Positions 1-12,429 of a stretch of 64,000 bases of DNA are shown one piece after another. The position numbers and the translations under genes were made by a program. Numbering within the stretch: the first letter of the stretch is position 1; the number at the start of each line of letters is the position of its first letter. The notes below the pieces were generated by a model. That model had not been told where the DNA came from. It saw only the letters and a program-made list of their open reading frames with translations, and did not search any database. The stretch is from Benincasa hispida (Eukaryota > Streptophyta > Magnoliopsida > Cucurbitales > Cucurbitaceae), in the NCBI RefSeq assembly GCF_009727055.1, contig NC_052349.1, forward strand, positions 30,297,682 through 30,361,681. Direction: 5' to 3'.

Positions 1-900
1 AAACTCTTTGTATTATGCACATTGTGGAATATGATATTCATAAGCTTCACCTTCTATTGAGTTTGTAGTTCTGGAATATCGTTAAATTCATTCACAATCT
101 TGGCACGTAGCTCATCTGTTGCACGCTACTCTTTGGGTCATTCAGCAATGGACTTCAGTTGGTCATTTGCAAAGTCTATTGCATTCTTAAAAAATTCAAC
201 CAACTCAGACTGATATCCATAACATTTTCCATTACTTTCTCTACAAGAGGTCATTTTTTATTTGGGTCTCCCAAATGAGGTCATCCGTACAAAAGACCCA
301 TGAAAGGAAACAGAGCAAAATAATCGAGCGCTAATCAAAATAAAGAAAACGAGGAAGAGTAAGGAAAGTGACCAAAATAATCAAACGCTTAAGTGAGTAG
401 TTGGAGCCCCAAACGTTGGATGAACTATTATAGCCCACCCGCTCAACTATAAATAGGGGCCCAAACGCACTCTAAACTTTTTAAAGTATCTAATTGGTTT
501 ACAATCTTTCAAATTATATATAATAAATCTTAAGTTTTTAATTTTTGTTTAATGTATGTTCAATAAATTTATAAACCTTTAATCTTGTGTCTAATACTTG
601 ATACATTAAATATCTTTAAAAATTTAATAAATTACTTAGGTATAGCATTGAAAATTTAAATTTTATTAAATCTAAAATTCAATTTCATGTCGCTCAATTA
701 ATTTTTAAAACTTTTTTTATATATTAAAGACTTATTAAAAACAAAAATGAAAGTGTTACTGGTGTTGTTGGCTGACATTATTTTCTTTTATATACCTTGT
801 TATGTTTCTGACGTGTTGTGAGGCTTGGGCCCTTAAATTATCTTTCCTTTTTTTATTATAGATTTTTATATTATTCTTTCTATTTCTAGTGACGGTTTTT
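1..900. other. AT-rich intergenic DNA, no gene seen
   Basis: No reading frame with recognisable protein content. The only promoter-like sign is a plant-style TATA motif, CTATAAATAG, at 448-457, followed by a GC-richer stretch. It could be the core promoter of an old LTR or simply chance in AT-rich DNA; no LTR ends could be assigned around it. Confidence 0.4.
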
Positions 901-997
901 ATTCTTGACATTTCTGTCTCTTGCCTTATGTGATATATATATGTATACAGTATACATATATATATCACATAAGGCAAGAGACATAAATGTCAAGAAT
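901..997. repeat. 97 bp near-perfect palindrome (48 bp arms)
   Basis: The arms at 901-948 and 950-997 are reverse complements with one visible mismatch (G/T near 912 versus 984) and a single-base spacer at 949. The inner part is an AT alternation (TATATATATGTATAC); the outer part is unique sequence containing CTCTTGCCTTATGTG. Transcribed either way it would form a hairpin of about 48 bp with no real loop. It may be the core of a small foldback element, an inverted duplication formed during repair, or an assembly or cloning fold-back. I see no target duplication beyond the arms. Confidence 0.85.
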
Positions 998-2986
998 ATA
1001 TATATACACACTCATTCATGAGAGTTAACTTGATGAACCCTATTGTGTTTATTGATGTGAAAAATAAGTATGTGGCACCATAGAGTACTTAATCTTTTTC
1101 TTGTTGCAAGATTGCTGGTGTGATTGCGTGGTAATGATAATTTGTTGAAGGTATTCAATTCTGAAAGACTCCCATGTCAATCCTTATAGTATAAGGGTTC
1201 TGGTTGAAGGTTTGTTCCATTGTTGAATGAAAAAGGTTATCCAATCTTCATGCACATAGACATCAAATTTAGGTGAGCCTAAATCTAATAATTTTGTGTT
1301 GAAGGAGAAACGTCAAGTTTAAGGGGAGCCTAAATAGTTCATTAGAAGAAAGCTATTATTGTATTGAGATAGTTTGTCTATCAAAAATAAGTTTTTCTTT
1401 GTAATCACTTATCTATACTAATGAAACCTTTTCATTTAGGCACAAGTGTCTCTCTAGACCTAGGTATGGGGTTACACCGAATTAGGTTACCAATTCCTTT
1501 TTATTATCTCTAATCTCTCTCTTTCTTAAATCTTATTTTATCACATATTTATAACTTTATGGTTGACTTGTGAATAGAAACAATAAAATTTTTCGTTTTT
1601 TAAAAAATGTAGAAATTAATTAAATAGAAACTTGAAAGTTGATGGATTTATAAGATACTTTTAAAATTTAGAGAGCATAATTTAATTTTAAACATCCACT
1701 CTTTACTCTTAACTTGTAAAGTAATACTATAATCCTCGAATTATAATTTGTAATAGTTTCATTGATGTATTATCTAGAGACTAAAATTGCTACTTATAAA
1801 TTGGAGATATGGTGAGATATTCGTACTTTTTTATTCTTATTTTGAACAACAGTTATCATACGTTATGTTTATTTATTTATTTATTCTCTTTTTTTTTGGG
1901 AGACTCGTTGTCATGTTCCCTCAAACCAATTGAGAGGAATTTGGTTTTGATTAGTTCTGTTTATTGAATGGTCCAAATTCTTTTTCGTTTTCTTTTCTGT
2001 CAGAAAATTCTGGATATTTTCTTGTGGCATAATTGAATTGAAAAATGAATCCATCTATCTATTTATTTTTACATTATTATATTGTAGTATCACATGCGAT
2101 AATTTATTTTACATCAGAGTTACAACATGTTTATTGTCTTATTATGTGTCGAGGATTGTCTTAGGCAAAACTCAATGCTTATGGATGGACCTAAATTTAA
2201 GGAAAATTAGGATTTGACATGGGTAAATGTACATCTCACAAGAAAAAAATTAAAGTCTCGGATTTTGGATAGACTAATCAAGTCGATGAATATATACCAA
2301 TCGAAAAACGATCGAGTCATGTCCGATTTGGTGCCCTGTATATATCCTTGAGCGTTGCTAACTACACTGATCTCACTAGCATTATACGTGACTACAACGA
2401 CTATCAGATGAATGATATTATAAATAGCCTCATTCGACGACCCCAAAAAGAGAGTAATTAATCTCCAAACGAAATTCCTAACCTATTTTTATGTACTTAG
2501 CTGAATTATACATTTTGCATATTAACTTAGGCATTAGAATGTAGTATGTTTGACACCACACCAGTGTAAGAAACTTTCATGCAAGTCGACTCAGAAAGCG
2601 AAGCCAGATCAAGAAAAGTAGGTTGGTGGTCACGAGCACAATGACAAGAAATCTATACGTTAACACTATAAATTCTATTTTTTTCTTGATATTTTTTGGA
2701 AAATTTATCATTGATCTTTTGAGATTATGATAGCAGTTTATCGGTATTTATCAATGTCTATCACTGATAGACAATGATACTTTGCTATATTTGAAAATAT
2801 TTTGAATAATTTTCTATATTTAAAAACCACCTCTTTTTTAAATGGTATGACATTAAATTAATATAACCAACCAAACAAAAATTACATCATTAACTAACTT
2901 AACCTACTCATATTTTCATTACATCAATAGTTCTAAATTGCTCATTTTTTTCCCAACAAAAAAGAAAAAGAAAGTTAAGAGCAATT
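998..2986. other. Intergenic DNA, possibly decayed LTR pieces
   Basis: No coding frame is recognisable. The stretch 1040-1500 is less AT-rich than its surroundings and reads like LTR or UTR sequence, and a TATA-like motif (TATTATAAATAG) lies near 2417-2428. Neither piece could be paired with a second LTR, a primer site or a polypurine tract in this window, so a transposon origin is only a guess. The palindromic word CTATCACTGATAG seen elsewhere in the window occurs near 2758. Confidence 0.3.
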
Positions 2987-2998
2987 TTGATCAATATT

Positions 2999-3092
2999 TT
3001 TTTAGTATAACAATTGGGGTGAGGATTCGAACCATAAACATCATAGTTATTAGCATACTTCAATGTCAATTGAGTTATGCTCTCTTTGACAA
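2999..3092 (-). repeat. tRNA-derived SINE-like remnant
   Basis: Read on the minus strand this has an A-box-like TAACTCAATTG (3067-3077), a B-box GGTTCGAATCC (3023-3033), and then CCTCACCCCAATTGTTATAC ending in an A-rich tail. That order is typical of tRNA-derived plant SINEs. Imperfect flanking repeats, TTGATCAATATT (2987-2998) and TTGAATCAATATT (about 3094-3106), look like a target duplication. It cannot be a working tRNA gene: the spacing between the boxes is right only for a SINE head and there is no acceptor stem. Confidence 0.5.
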
Positions 3093-3449
3093 GTTGAATC
3101 AATATTAATATGTTTCAATTTTACTCATTTTATTATAATAAATGCGGACTAATATTTTAAACTTACAACATCAAATAGATGAGTGGATTTCTTTAATCTT
3201 TTAACTGACCATACATTTTTGTTTATTGACTTATCTAATGGAGCATTTTAGTGTGTATGTGTTTTTTTTTTCTTATTTGAAAATTATTTGATTTTTCTAT
3301 TTTTAACTTTTCAAAATTTAGACTTATTTTTTCACTAAATTAAGTGTATTTTAACGAATGTAAATTATGTCTCATTGAGTGTAACTCCTACCTAAATTAA
3401 AATTTAGAAAAAAAAAAAAAAAAAAAAACGGCTCTCCTACAGTCCGGAC

Positions 3450-3893
3450 AAAATTTAATTTTTTTTTGTATTTTCATAAGATAGTGAACATATTTATTTC
3501 TTTTTAAAATATCCAATAATATTAATATTTTAATGGCAAAGGAGATAGAGAGAGAGTTCACGTGTTGCCGAAGAACAAGCTAAATTAAATGTATTCAGAA
3601 AGCTAGTTACAACAAAACTAATTGTCTATTCTCACTTCTCAGAATTATTTCACCAGAACAACCATTCTACTTGAATGATTTCTTCATTCTTATCCTTTAA
3701 TTTCCGAAAGTTTCTAATATGGACGTATCTATATAATATAAAATAAAGACAATGAATTGAAAGTAGAAAATCAAGGAAATAAAGCCCAATGCTGGCTACA
3801 TGTCATATCTTTGTACATATCAATACTAGATATTAAAAAATAATAATAATAAAGACAATGAATTGAAAGAAGAAAATCAAGTCGAGAGCTGAC
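3450..3893. repeat. Copy of the PPR-gene downstream sequence
   Basis: About 440 bp here is clearly similar, base by base with small indels, to 23,171-23,635, just downstream of the PPR gene. Shared landmarks in the same order are the GAGAGAGAGTTCA tract, GAACAAGCTAAATTAAATG, TTATTTCA with AGAACAACCA, GATTTCTTCATTCTTATCC, GGACGTATCTATATAATAT, and a final AAGTCGAGAGCTGACT. No part of the PPR coding region accompanies it. It may be a dispersed repeat with one copy beside the gene, or a partial duplication of that flank. Confidence 0.85.
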
Positions 3894-3954
3894 TGCCTGT
3901 TGCTGGCAAACATAACCTTTTTAGCTCAAACTAATTACAGATATAGCATTAATA

Positions 3955-3980
3955 AATATATATATATATATATATATAAT
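3955..3980. repeat. (TA)n microsatellite
   Basis: An uninterrupted run of alternating T and A followed by looser AT-rich repeats to about 4010. It is a simple sequence repeat. Confidence 0.9.
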
Positions 3981-4010
3981 ATTTATATATAATATAATAA
4001 ATATGGTCAA

Positions 4011-5824
4011 TTTTGATTCCATCCCATACAAAAACACTAAAAAATCCATCATAATCTAATAAGTTTAAATTTTATTCCACGATAAAATTGCATTATCGAC
4101 TATTCGGACGCAACCTTTCCAAAATCGATCAATGATTCGGATTCGCCTTTCCATTCATCGACGATTCACATCCATCCAAATTCATCGTCGATTTGCTTTT
4201 TAGTGATAGAATCTCTAGCGAATTGATCGATGATAATTTAATTTCTTCCTTTTTTTTCGAAAAACACTCTTCCAACATTTGTCAAAATCCTAATTTTTGA
4301 AAGTGTAGCATAAGTTGATTGAACTTATGTGTAGGTTGATTATTCATTCTTTTTTATTGGGGTCTATCGATGATAGAAATACTTCAATAGGCTTGGTTAA
4401 AATGCATATTTAGGCCTCATACACATGGAGATATTTTTGGTTTCACCCGAAAGGCCTCATACCAATGAAAATAGTCATCCTCACTTATATACCCATGATC
4501 CTCCACTTATCTAACCAATGTGGGACTTTGGTCGCATTTCCAACAAGAGTCTATCGTGGTAAGTTTCTATCACTGATAAACTTGAAGAGATGAATTATAT
4601 CAATGATAGGGTTATCAATGATAGATTTCACCACTTCAAGTATATTAGTGATAGAAACATATCTGCGATAAGTTTATGATAGACTTCCACTACTTAAAAT
4701 ATATCAGTTATCAGCTCTACTATTGATAAACTTGAAGTGTTTAGTTTGTTGGGCTGAAATGTTTTTACTATTTTAATAGATTGATACGTGAAAGACAATT
4801 ATGGAAAGTGAATAAAGAAAAAGGGGGCAAAAAGAACCTTAAAACTTGAAGAATCATTAAAAAAAAAAAAAAAAAGAAGAAGAAGAAGAAGAAGAGTGAA
4901 AAAGAGGAAGGTGAATACTATATTAATATTAGTATAATATCATTTTTAAGTTGTACTTTAGCATATTTTATAAAATATATATATAATATATATATATATA
5001 TGGAAAAATCTTAAAGAAAGTTGGAATTCCACTTTGAAAGTCACAGTTTATGTCAAACTGGGAGTGATAGACAATATTATTAAAAGCTTAGATTCTAGCT
5101 GTTTATCTTTGGTTAAGGAAGGATGTTTTGGGCTTTTGCTAGGTTTAAAAATGTCCAAAGTACTTTTACAACTTCTAGCACATTAAATTAGAAGACAATG
5201 TGTGTCTCTATTGATAACAATGTTCTTCTTTTCAAATATTGAAGATAATAATGTAGAGCTCGGGTTGAGGGGTTTTTCTTTGATTGCATGATTAAATTGT
5301 TACTAATACCCTATTGAGGATGCTTTAGATGAAACTGAAGAAAGTAATTCAGAGAATTAAACAATCATTTTTTTAAAAATGATATTAGCGTCACTAGAGA
5401 AAATCCTAAGAGTGCATTTAACTGTTAATCTTAAGAGATCATTTACCTATTTTTCTAGTCATTGTAGTGATGAAAGAAAAATAGCAGACTTGCCAATCTT
5501 TATTTGTTGAAAAACTTGTGATTAAAAAAAAACCTCATAATTGTGGATTGGAAGCATGTTAAGATGTTGAATGATGAGGAGAAGTTTAGGAATTATCCAT
5601 GGGGAAGAATGTCTTATAGTCTTACCGTAGAGTTTTTTTAAGAAATCTATTAAGACTAAATCAAGACCAGTCGCCTATCTGCAAGGCTTCCCCGTAGTTT
5701 TAGCTTATTGGACATATAAAATACTTCCTAAACTTCGTTCATAAAAAGAATAGGAAATGGTTTCCTAATAATCTTGAAATGGGAATCAACTAAATAATCA
5801 GATTGGCAACGTAAGCCCTTGGTC
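4011..5824. other. Intergenic DNA with palindromic words and a GAA tract
   Basis: No gene is seen. Between about 4,370 and 4,740 variants of the word TCTATCNNTGATAGA recur several times on both strands. A poly-A run passes into (GAA)n at about 4858-4896. A second TA-rich tract lies near 4970-5000. Confidence 0.5.
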
Positions 5825-5832
5825 TTGAATTG

Positions 5833-6424
5833 TAGGGGTGTTCATGTGTTGGGTTGGATTGGGTTGAAAATCTAATTGTTCAAGTTGTAAATTTTTTCAA
5901 CTCAAATAATCCTTATTAAAAAATGAACCCAACCTAACCCAAACCCAACATTGAAATATTTGGGTTGGGTTGGGTTGGTTCGGGTTAATCGGATCATTAT
6001 TTAAAATTTTCTTTTAAAAAAAGCAAAACATAAATATGTAAAAATTTAATTGAATTATTTCATAATATTAAATTAAGATTAACACTCAATTTCAATTTAT
6101 ATAGTAAAAATTTTCTTTCTAAAGTGCAAAGAAACTAATTTTGATAGTTGTTAAAGAATAAATTATTCAAAAAATATTTGAAATTAAATAAAATTAAAAT
6201 CAATATATGTATAAATAATTGTGTTGTGAGTAATAAAAAATATATATTTTAAAGTTAATAATAAAGTCGGGTTGGTTTGGATTATATTAGGTGAACCATG
6301 AATCAACCCAATCCATAAAATTTTCATTTATTGAACTCAACCCAACCCAGATGAGTTAATAACTCAACTCAAACTGGTTGGATTGATTGTTTTATCGGGT
6401 CATTAGATTTTTTGAACATCCCTA
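5833..6424. mobile_element. hAT-type MITE with 8 bp target duplication
   Basis: A 592 bp non-coding element with inverted ends TAGGGGTGTTCA and TGAACATCCCTA (11 of 12 matching). It is flanked by a perfect 8 bp direct repeat, TTGAATTG, at 5825-5832 and 6425-6432. Eight-base target duplications and short inverted ends are typical of hAT-superfamily MITEs. The subterminal regions carry clusters of GGGTTGG and CCAACCC on opposite arms, so the ends can pair further. No transposase frame is present, so it depends on an outside enzyme. Confidence 0.85.
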
Positions 6425-6599
6425 TTGAATTGTTTCCTAAAGGAACAATTAAATAATTAAAGTTAAAAGTTAGTTTGGAAAAAAAAAATTAATCTAAAAG
6501 AAAAGGAAGAAATAGAAGAAAATGGAATTTTGGAATAGAAAAAGGAATTCGAAAGAGGAATTGCATTTAAAAAAAAATTAAATAAATAAATAAAATAAA

Positions 6600-8780
6600 G
6601 AGAAAGGGATAAGACGAAAAAGAAAGGTGGTGACGAGCCTGAAAATCAGAGCGATTACACCGATTCCCTGAGCAAACCCTAATTTTCTTTGATGAAATTG
6701 TAGAGGGACGTGAGGAAGAGAAGTTCGAGGGTTTTCCGGAGTGATTGGAGCTGTGGAGGTTGAGGAATTTGAATGAAAAATCGGGTTAAGTCTGAATTTT
6801 GGACAGTCTGAATAGGCTTAAGTGTTTTGAAGTTTTCAAACTGTAGAAACGAAATTTGAAGCTGAAATTTTGAGGCTAGTAAGTTGAGGTTTCTTAACAT
6901 TTTTCATGCGTGAAGTTAGAGCTAATTTTGACTGTAAATTGGTGAATTAATAGGAAAATAAAACTACACAGAGTTTCGAGCGAACAGAGAAACGTGGCTT
7001 TTGGAGCTGATTCCGTGTTATTCAAGCGTTTTCAAAGCTTCAAATTCTCAAGTTAGTGGGCTAAGATGCTTATTTTAAAGTTGTGCAAAGAAATTTTAGG
7101 TTATATGGTTAGAGGTTGATGAATTCAAGCTGGGAAAAGTTCTGAAACTTCTCGCCAAAAACAGGGGGTATCAAGGAATATTTGACCGATTTCAGAAGAT
7201 TTAGGGCGATTCGAGACTCCAAAATGTGAGGTAAGATAGTTTATAGGATGGTTAAGGGGTTTATATAAATTAATTCGAGTGGATATGGCTGAAATGAGCG
7301 AATTTGATCGCCAGAAGTCTCACCGGAAAACTGGCCGAATTTAAAAGAAAATGTGGAGTGGAGGTTGAAGATGACCTCTGTCCGTCATCTTTTGTCCGCC
7401 ATTAAAAAACTGGAAATCCAATTTTATGATGATTAAGGTGTTCTTAAGCATAATTAGTGGCCCTATTGGTATTAATCATGATACCTTAAACATGAAATTA
7501 TAAGAAATTAGAATCCTAACTTGAATTTGAAGTTGATTAAATGGTTGGTTTATAAAGTTAACCCTAATTAGGGTTAATGGGAAAATTAGATAAAATTGGA
7601 CAAGATTAAGATTAATCAAGATGTTCCTAAGCTTAATTTAAGCCTTCATGGGTATCAATTAGATGCTTTGATCTTAGGATTGAATTGATTTGGAATTATA
7701 AGTTAATTTTAAGGTAACTTGAGGATTAAAGTATAAGGTGAAATCCTAAATTGGACTAATTAAGGTTTTAGAGAAGTTTAAGTAATGTTATAATATTTTA
7801 GAGATTATTTAGGGATTAAGAGAATTATGGTAAAATGAAGAATTTTTTATGCAGTGTTTGGACTGGATAATCATCTAGAGGATAACCATAAGTTAATAAT
7901 GTGATTTTATGGCCAAGTTCAATTAGGAGAGGCTTATAAATCCGAAGGATCGAGCCCGTAATTGTGAATGACAAATCTAAAACGTTTTCTAAATGTTTCA
8001 GTAACTCATACTTGCTTAATTATAAGAATGTCTTCCAAGCAAACTAAGTTTGAAGAGCTATTGTCACATGCTAGTTTAAAAGAATGTTTATAAAGCATGT
8101 GTTAAATATTTGTATTTATGTACACAAAGCATGCGTTAGAAGTTTATAAAGATGTGAAAGCTCTTGTTCATGTTACTATGCTTTCAAGTATACATGTTTC
8201 TAAAAGAATAAGTTTTATGATGAGCATGATAAACCTAATATTGATGGACTCTGAGAAGGTATTTGGGCCATAGTACCTAAGGTATGACGGTACTTAATTA
8301 TTACCACGTGCACGTAGGTAGAGTTGATGTTGGTAGTGTTGAGATTACTCCACACCAACTAAGGATTGACGTTGAGGGATTAAGCAAAAGAGTTCTCTCT
8401 CAACTAAGGATACAAGTTATGTATTTTTAGAGATACTATGTTTTAAAATATTTTAAGTATGAGTTTGCTTCGCAGTTTTCAGTTTCAAGCATGATGAATA
8501 TGTTTTATTAGTCACTCACTGGACGAGTAGCTCATTCTTTCAAATGTTTTTCTTTTCCCAGGTAGTGGTCATCTCCCCAGAGGTTAGCTGCCATATTGCT
8601 CTGCCACTCAAGGACTCCAGTTAAAAGTCCAAAGTCTAAAGAGAAGTTTTAGGTGTTTATTCTGTAAATGTCTGTACATATATGTTGCTCATATCAGGGA
8701 CTAGTAAAGTATGTTGGGGCCCATTGAATTCTATACCTGTTAATATGATGTAGTTATGTTGTTGTTGATTCCTATATTTA
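6600..8780 (+). repeat. Decayed sequence resembling a gypsy-type LTR
   Basis: No coding frame. The segment is distinct in composition from its AT-rich surroundings. Near 8511-8595 it has the run TCACTCACTGGACGAGTAGC followed by TTTTCCCAGGTAGTGG, an order I associate with the R/U5 part of some plant chromovirus LTRs. No matching second LTR, primer site or target duplication was found, so a solo or fragmentary LTR is only a possibility; an old untranslated region is an alternative. Confidence 0.3.
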
Positions 8781-8955
8781 ATATGTAGGTCTATATCAAT
8801 GATATGATCTCATTAAACTATATCACTGATATGATCTCATTAAACTATGTCATTGATAACTTCTGTCTATAATTATATGAGTATTTCAAATCTTATAAAA
8901 AGAAGGTGTTCTGTATAAAATACTAATTAAATATTGTGTTTTTAGCTCTCTACAG

Positions 8956-10181
8956 TTCCTATTATTGCATCAAAAGAAGAAATGTCATCAGAGTACTTCA
9001 AAAAAATTTTAGAGATGGAGAAGAAAAGATTGGAGGAAGGAGAATATGTCGGGGAAAAAGATAAAAAGATTGGAGAAAGAATATCTTCTGTACAAGTAGA
9101 TATTGAAGGTTTAAAAAGATAACACAAAGAAGATGTTGAAGATTTTAAAAAGGGACAAAAAGATATTCTCGGTATTTTATTTTCTCTAATAGAAATTGTA
9201 AACCAGAGAGTCTCGCACAAATGTGAAAGTAAGAGACAATCTCAAGAGTACTTGAAAAAGAATCATCATCCATCATTGAGTCTAGAAATGATAGATGTTG
9301 ATGTTGATGCTCATATTGAGAAAGTAGTTGAATATGAAACTACTTATGCCAAGGAGAAAGAGGTAAAAGTATTAAAGCCTTCTAATTCTTTTACTTTTAT
9401 TTTTTTTTCCAATGATAGACTATATAAAGTACATATAGTTTACTAACAACATTTTCATTTTTTTTCCCATTTGGTATACTAATATCCACAGAAGCTTGAA
9501 AAAAACCATGAAAAAGAAAAGGAAATAGAAGAAGAAACCACTACTGTCGAGGAAAAAGAGGTACCCATCTAGTTCGATAGTAGGTTATTGCTATTGTGCT
9601 CTTTTTAGACTTCAAGTGTGTTGGTCATTGAAGTCTATCAGTGATAGGTTTCTACCACTGATAGAATATTGTCACTGTTGATTGGAGTTCAATACTAATA
9701 CTATCTAGTTCTTTTAATTTTTTTAATGATAGACTATATAATGGAAAAAGTATATTGACAGCTTCTATAATTTTTTTTCATTGGTACACCAATACTAATA
9801 TTTACAAAAGATTGAAGGCAATGAAGAAGAAGACAATAAACCTAAAAAAAGATAAAAATCAAAATCAAAATCAAAATCAAAATGGTGCATGACAGAGCAA
9901 AAAAAGTGAAGGTATAACAATTGTCACATTTCCTATATTTCTTTATGACTTATAGACTCAATATATATTTATAAACTTATAATTAAGTATTGACATTTCA
10001 GGTTATTCAAGAAAAGGCAAATACAAGAATGAATGTTGAAAATGTTAAACCGAAGAGACAGCCTAAACCGTCAAAGAAGATGTTGGAGAATGCAAAGGAC
10101 CAAAAGATTGCAAGAGAACAGAAGAATGCAAAGGACCAAAAGAAGCAAAAGACTAGAAGAAAGCTTCTCCAAAACAAATAA
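8956..10181 (+). pseudogene. Decayed four-exon Lys/Glu-rich gene, unknown function
   Basis: Four blocks read through in one consistent phase if joined at plausible splice sites: 8956-9362 (acceptor TCTCTACAG, donor GAG|GTAAAA), 9492-9560 (acceptor TATCCACAG, donor GAG|GTACCC), 9811 to about 9911 (donor AAG|GTATAA), and 10002-10181 (acceptor TGACATTTCAG, ending in TAA). Internal junctions fall at codon boundaries. The product would be strongly charged and coiled-coil-like (EMEKKRLEEGEY; NHEKEKEIEEE; a KSKSKSK run; a tail with repeated NAKDQK). In-frame stops at 9120-9122 and twice in block three show it is broken. I do not recognise a family. Introns carry copies of the ATCAGTGAT palindromic word. 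The 5' part may lie further left but was not found. Confidence 0.4.
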
Positions 10182-10546
10182 GACATTCTTCTAGAATCAA
10201 GGACCGCGCCCCTAATTTTGACTTAAAAATCCCCCAGAGGTAATAATGTAGTTGTGACTTAGTTTTGTGGATATTGTAGTACTTTAATATTGTGGCTGTT
10301 ATAGTACCTTAGATTTTGTGGACATAATAGTATTAGTGATAGAAAAGATCCATGATAGACTTCATAATGACATTAGCATCATATGTAGTTGATTTTGTCA
10401 TTTAAATATAGAAAAATGTTGGATCGTTACTTGAATCTATTTTGCTTTGTTCTTTCTATTTTAAAGTTTTAAGGACTAAATCCTTGTTATTATGTAATGG
10501 ATGTTGAAGTCTATCAGTGATAAATCAATGTCAATGATAGACCAAT

Positions 10547-12429
10547 TGAAGGAACTATGAAATTCCGTAACAGAAGTGGAGATCAACCCAATTTTTAATT
10601 TTTTACAGAATTCAAAAAAAATTATGGATTAATTAAAAAAAATTCACAGCATGCTTAAGAAGGAAAAAGGGAGAATAAGTTACTATCTTTGAAGATCACA
10701 AATCTTCTTCACGAAATCCCTTCTCCACGTATGATCATGAATGCGTCAGTGAAGGCACCACCATAAAGTCATCCTTTGTATTCTCCCTAGGGTAGGGTGA
10801 AAATATGCCAGAAGTGTGGACTTTGCAGAATTTTGGAAGAGAGAGAGGGTTTGAGAGAAAGGGGAATTTTTCTGAGAAAAATTACAAAAACTTTTTTCTT
10901 TCTCATTTCTTCTCTGTGTAGAAGAAGATAGAAAAACAAAACAAACAAAAAATATCTTCTACGTGAAAAATCATCCATACTCGACGTGGGATTAAGAGAG
11001 AAAAATAGGGGAAGTTATTTCCCTCCCTTTAAATTTAAATTTAAAATTAAATTAATTTAATTTAATTTAAATTTAAATATATATTATATCATATATATCA
11101 CATAACCTATAGTTTTATATTGTATCAAATACAATATAACCTATAGTTTTAATTCTCTCACTAATGTATGGTATTTAATATGAATCACATTGATACTAAA
11201 TTTAATTATATGAATCCAATCCATATAATTAATATTTGAATCATATTCAAATATTTATTTCCTCTCAAATAAACTTTATACTATAATGTATCGAATATAT
11301 TATATTAATTATATCACATATATAATTAATTCCCTCAATTAATTTGAACAATTCAAATTAATCCAAAATTAATTCTCAATAATCCCTGTTGAGCTATAGA
11401 TGAGATTTTATGGACCTGTAGATTGAAGTTTCAATAGTACTTAGATAATTAATTAAAATTTTTAATTAAATTACCCAACATCCATTAACTGTCGGTCACT
11501 CCACTAAAGACCGACAATTGCACTATTCGCACTACAGATTTATTTCTGTGTCCATTGAATATAACCAATCAATGGTGCGGTAACCCTTCACAAATTGCTC
11601 GTACGTACAACCATGTCAAAATTACCGTTTTGCCCCTATAGTTACATCTAGCTCTTTAAGTACCATTGATCCCTCTAATGAACAATAAGTCATAGTCTAA
11701 CTATGACCAAACTCTTCTCGAGCCAAGAGAAGGTGTGGCGTCACATTGTTAAAGCCCCGAAATTAGCCCTTAAGAGATTAATTTATCTACTTACCCAGAC
11801 GTTTGGAAAAGAGTGAATTCCGTCTTGTGTAGCTATGTTCTCAGCTTTCTAATCAGACGAAACCCCAAAATGGTAGGCATATTGAGTCGGCAATCTGGTC
11901 ACTCTCATCTATACAAATCAAAGGACTGCTTTCATAGGCAAGAGTTCACAACTCACTCAAGATTCAGGTCATGTCACCTATGGTTATCCTGGTGAAATGT
12001 AAGTCTCTATTAGAAACGGTGTTATATAATGAGACTAGTCATTTCGTGGTCTAGCCTTATACAAATTCCTTTGTATAAAATACCCCCGCTCACATGTCTC
12101 TATGTGATTGATCATGATTAGATCATTTGTAGTACTTTACAACAATTGTAACATCTACAAAGTGTGTCATTTCGTAGTGTCACCAGGATAAGGTACCCAA
12201 CCTTATCTACAGACCATTTAGGTTATCACTTAAACATGATCCAGTTATATGTCTCTACATACATGTTTAAGCTACAGATGATAACATTGGATGTTAGTTT
12301 ATTAGTTTGTGGGTTAATGCTACTAAACATTGAATAAAACCTCTCATATTTTATTTATTAAATAAAATATTGTGTATATTAAAATTACAAACTATGGAAC
12401 CCACGAGATTTAGGACATCAACCTCAATA
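10547..12429 (-). repeat. 3' LTR of copia element 1
   Basis: Bounded at the low end by TGAAGGAACTATG, matching the TGAAGGA start of the LTRs at 56,423 and 57,081. At the high end it stops before the polypurine tract (minus strand AAGTGGGAGATT). The terminal dinucleotide at the high end has changed from CA to TA. Blocks shared with the LTRs at 40,829, 56,423 and 57,081 include CGTTTTGCCCCTATAGTTAC and TGATCCCTCTAATGAACAAT. The length, about 1.88 kb, is long for copia. Confidence 0.8.

Noticed and set aside
3023..3077. tRNA gene
   Set aside because: A- and B-box words are present, but there is no acceptor stem or anticodon arm; it fits a SINE head. The TGGTATCAGAG motifs at 32,113 and 56,404 are likewise primer sites, not tRNA genes.
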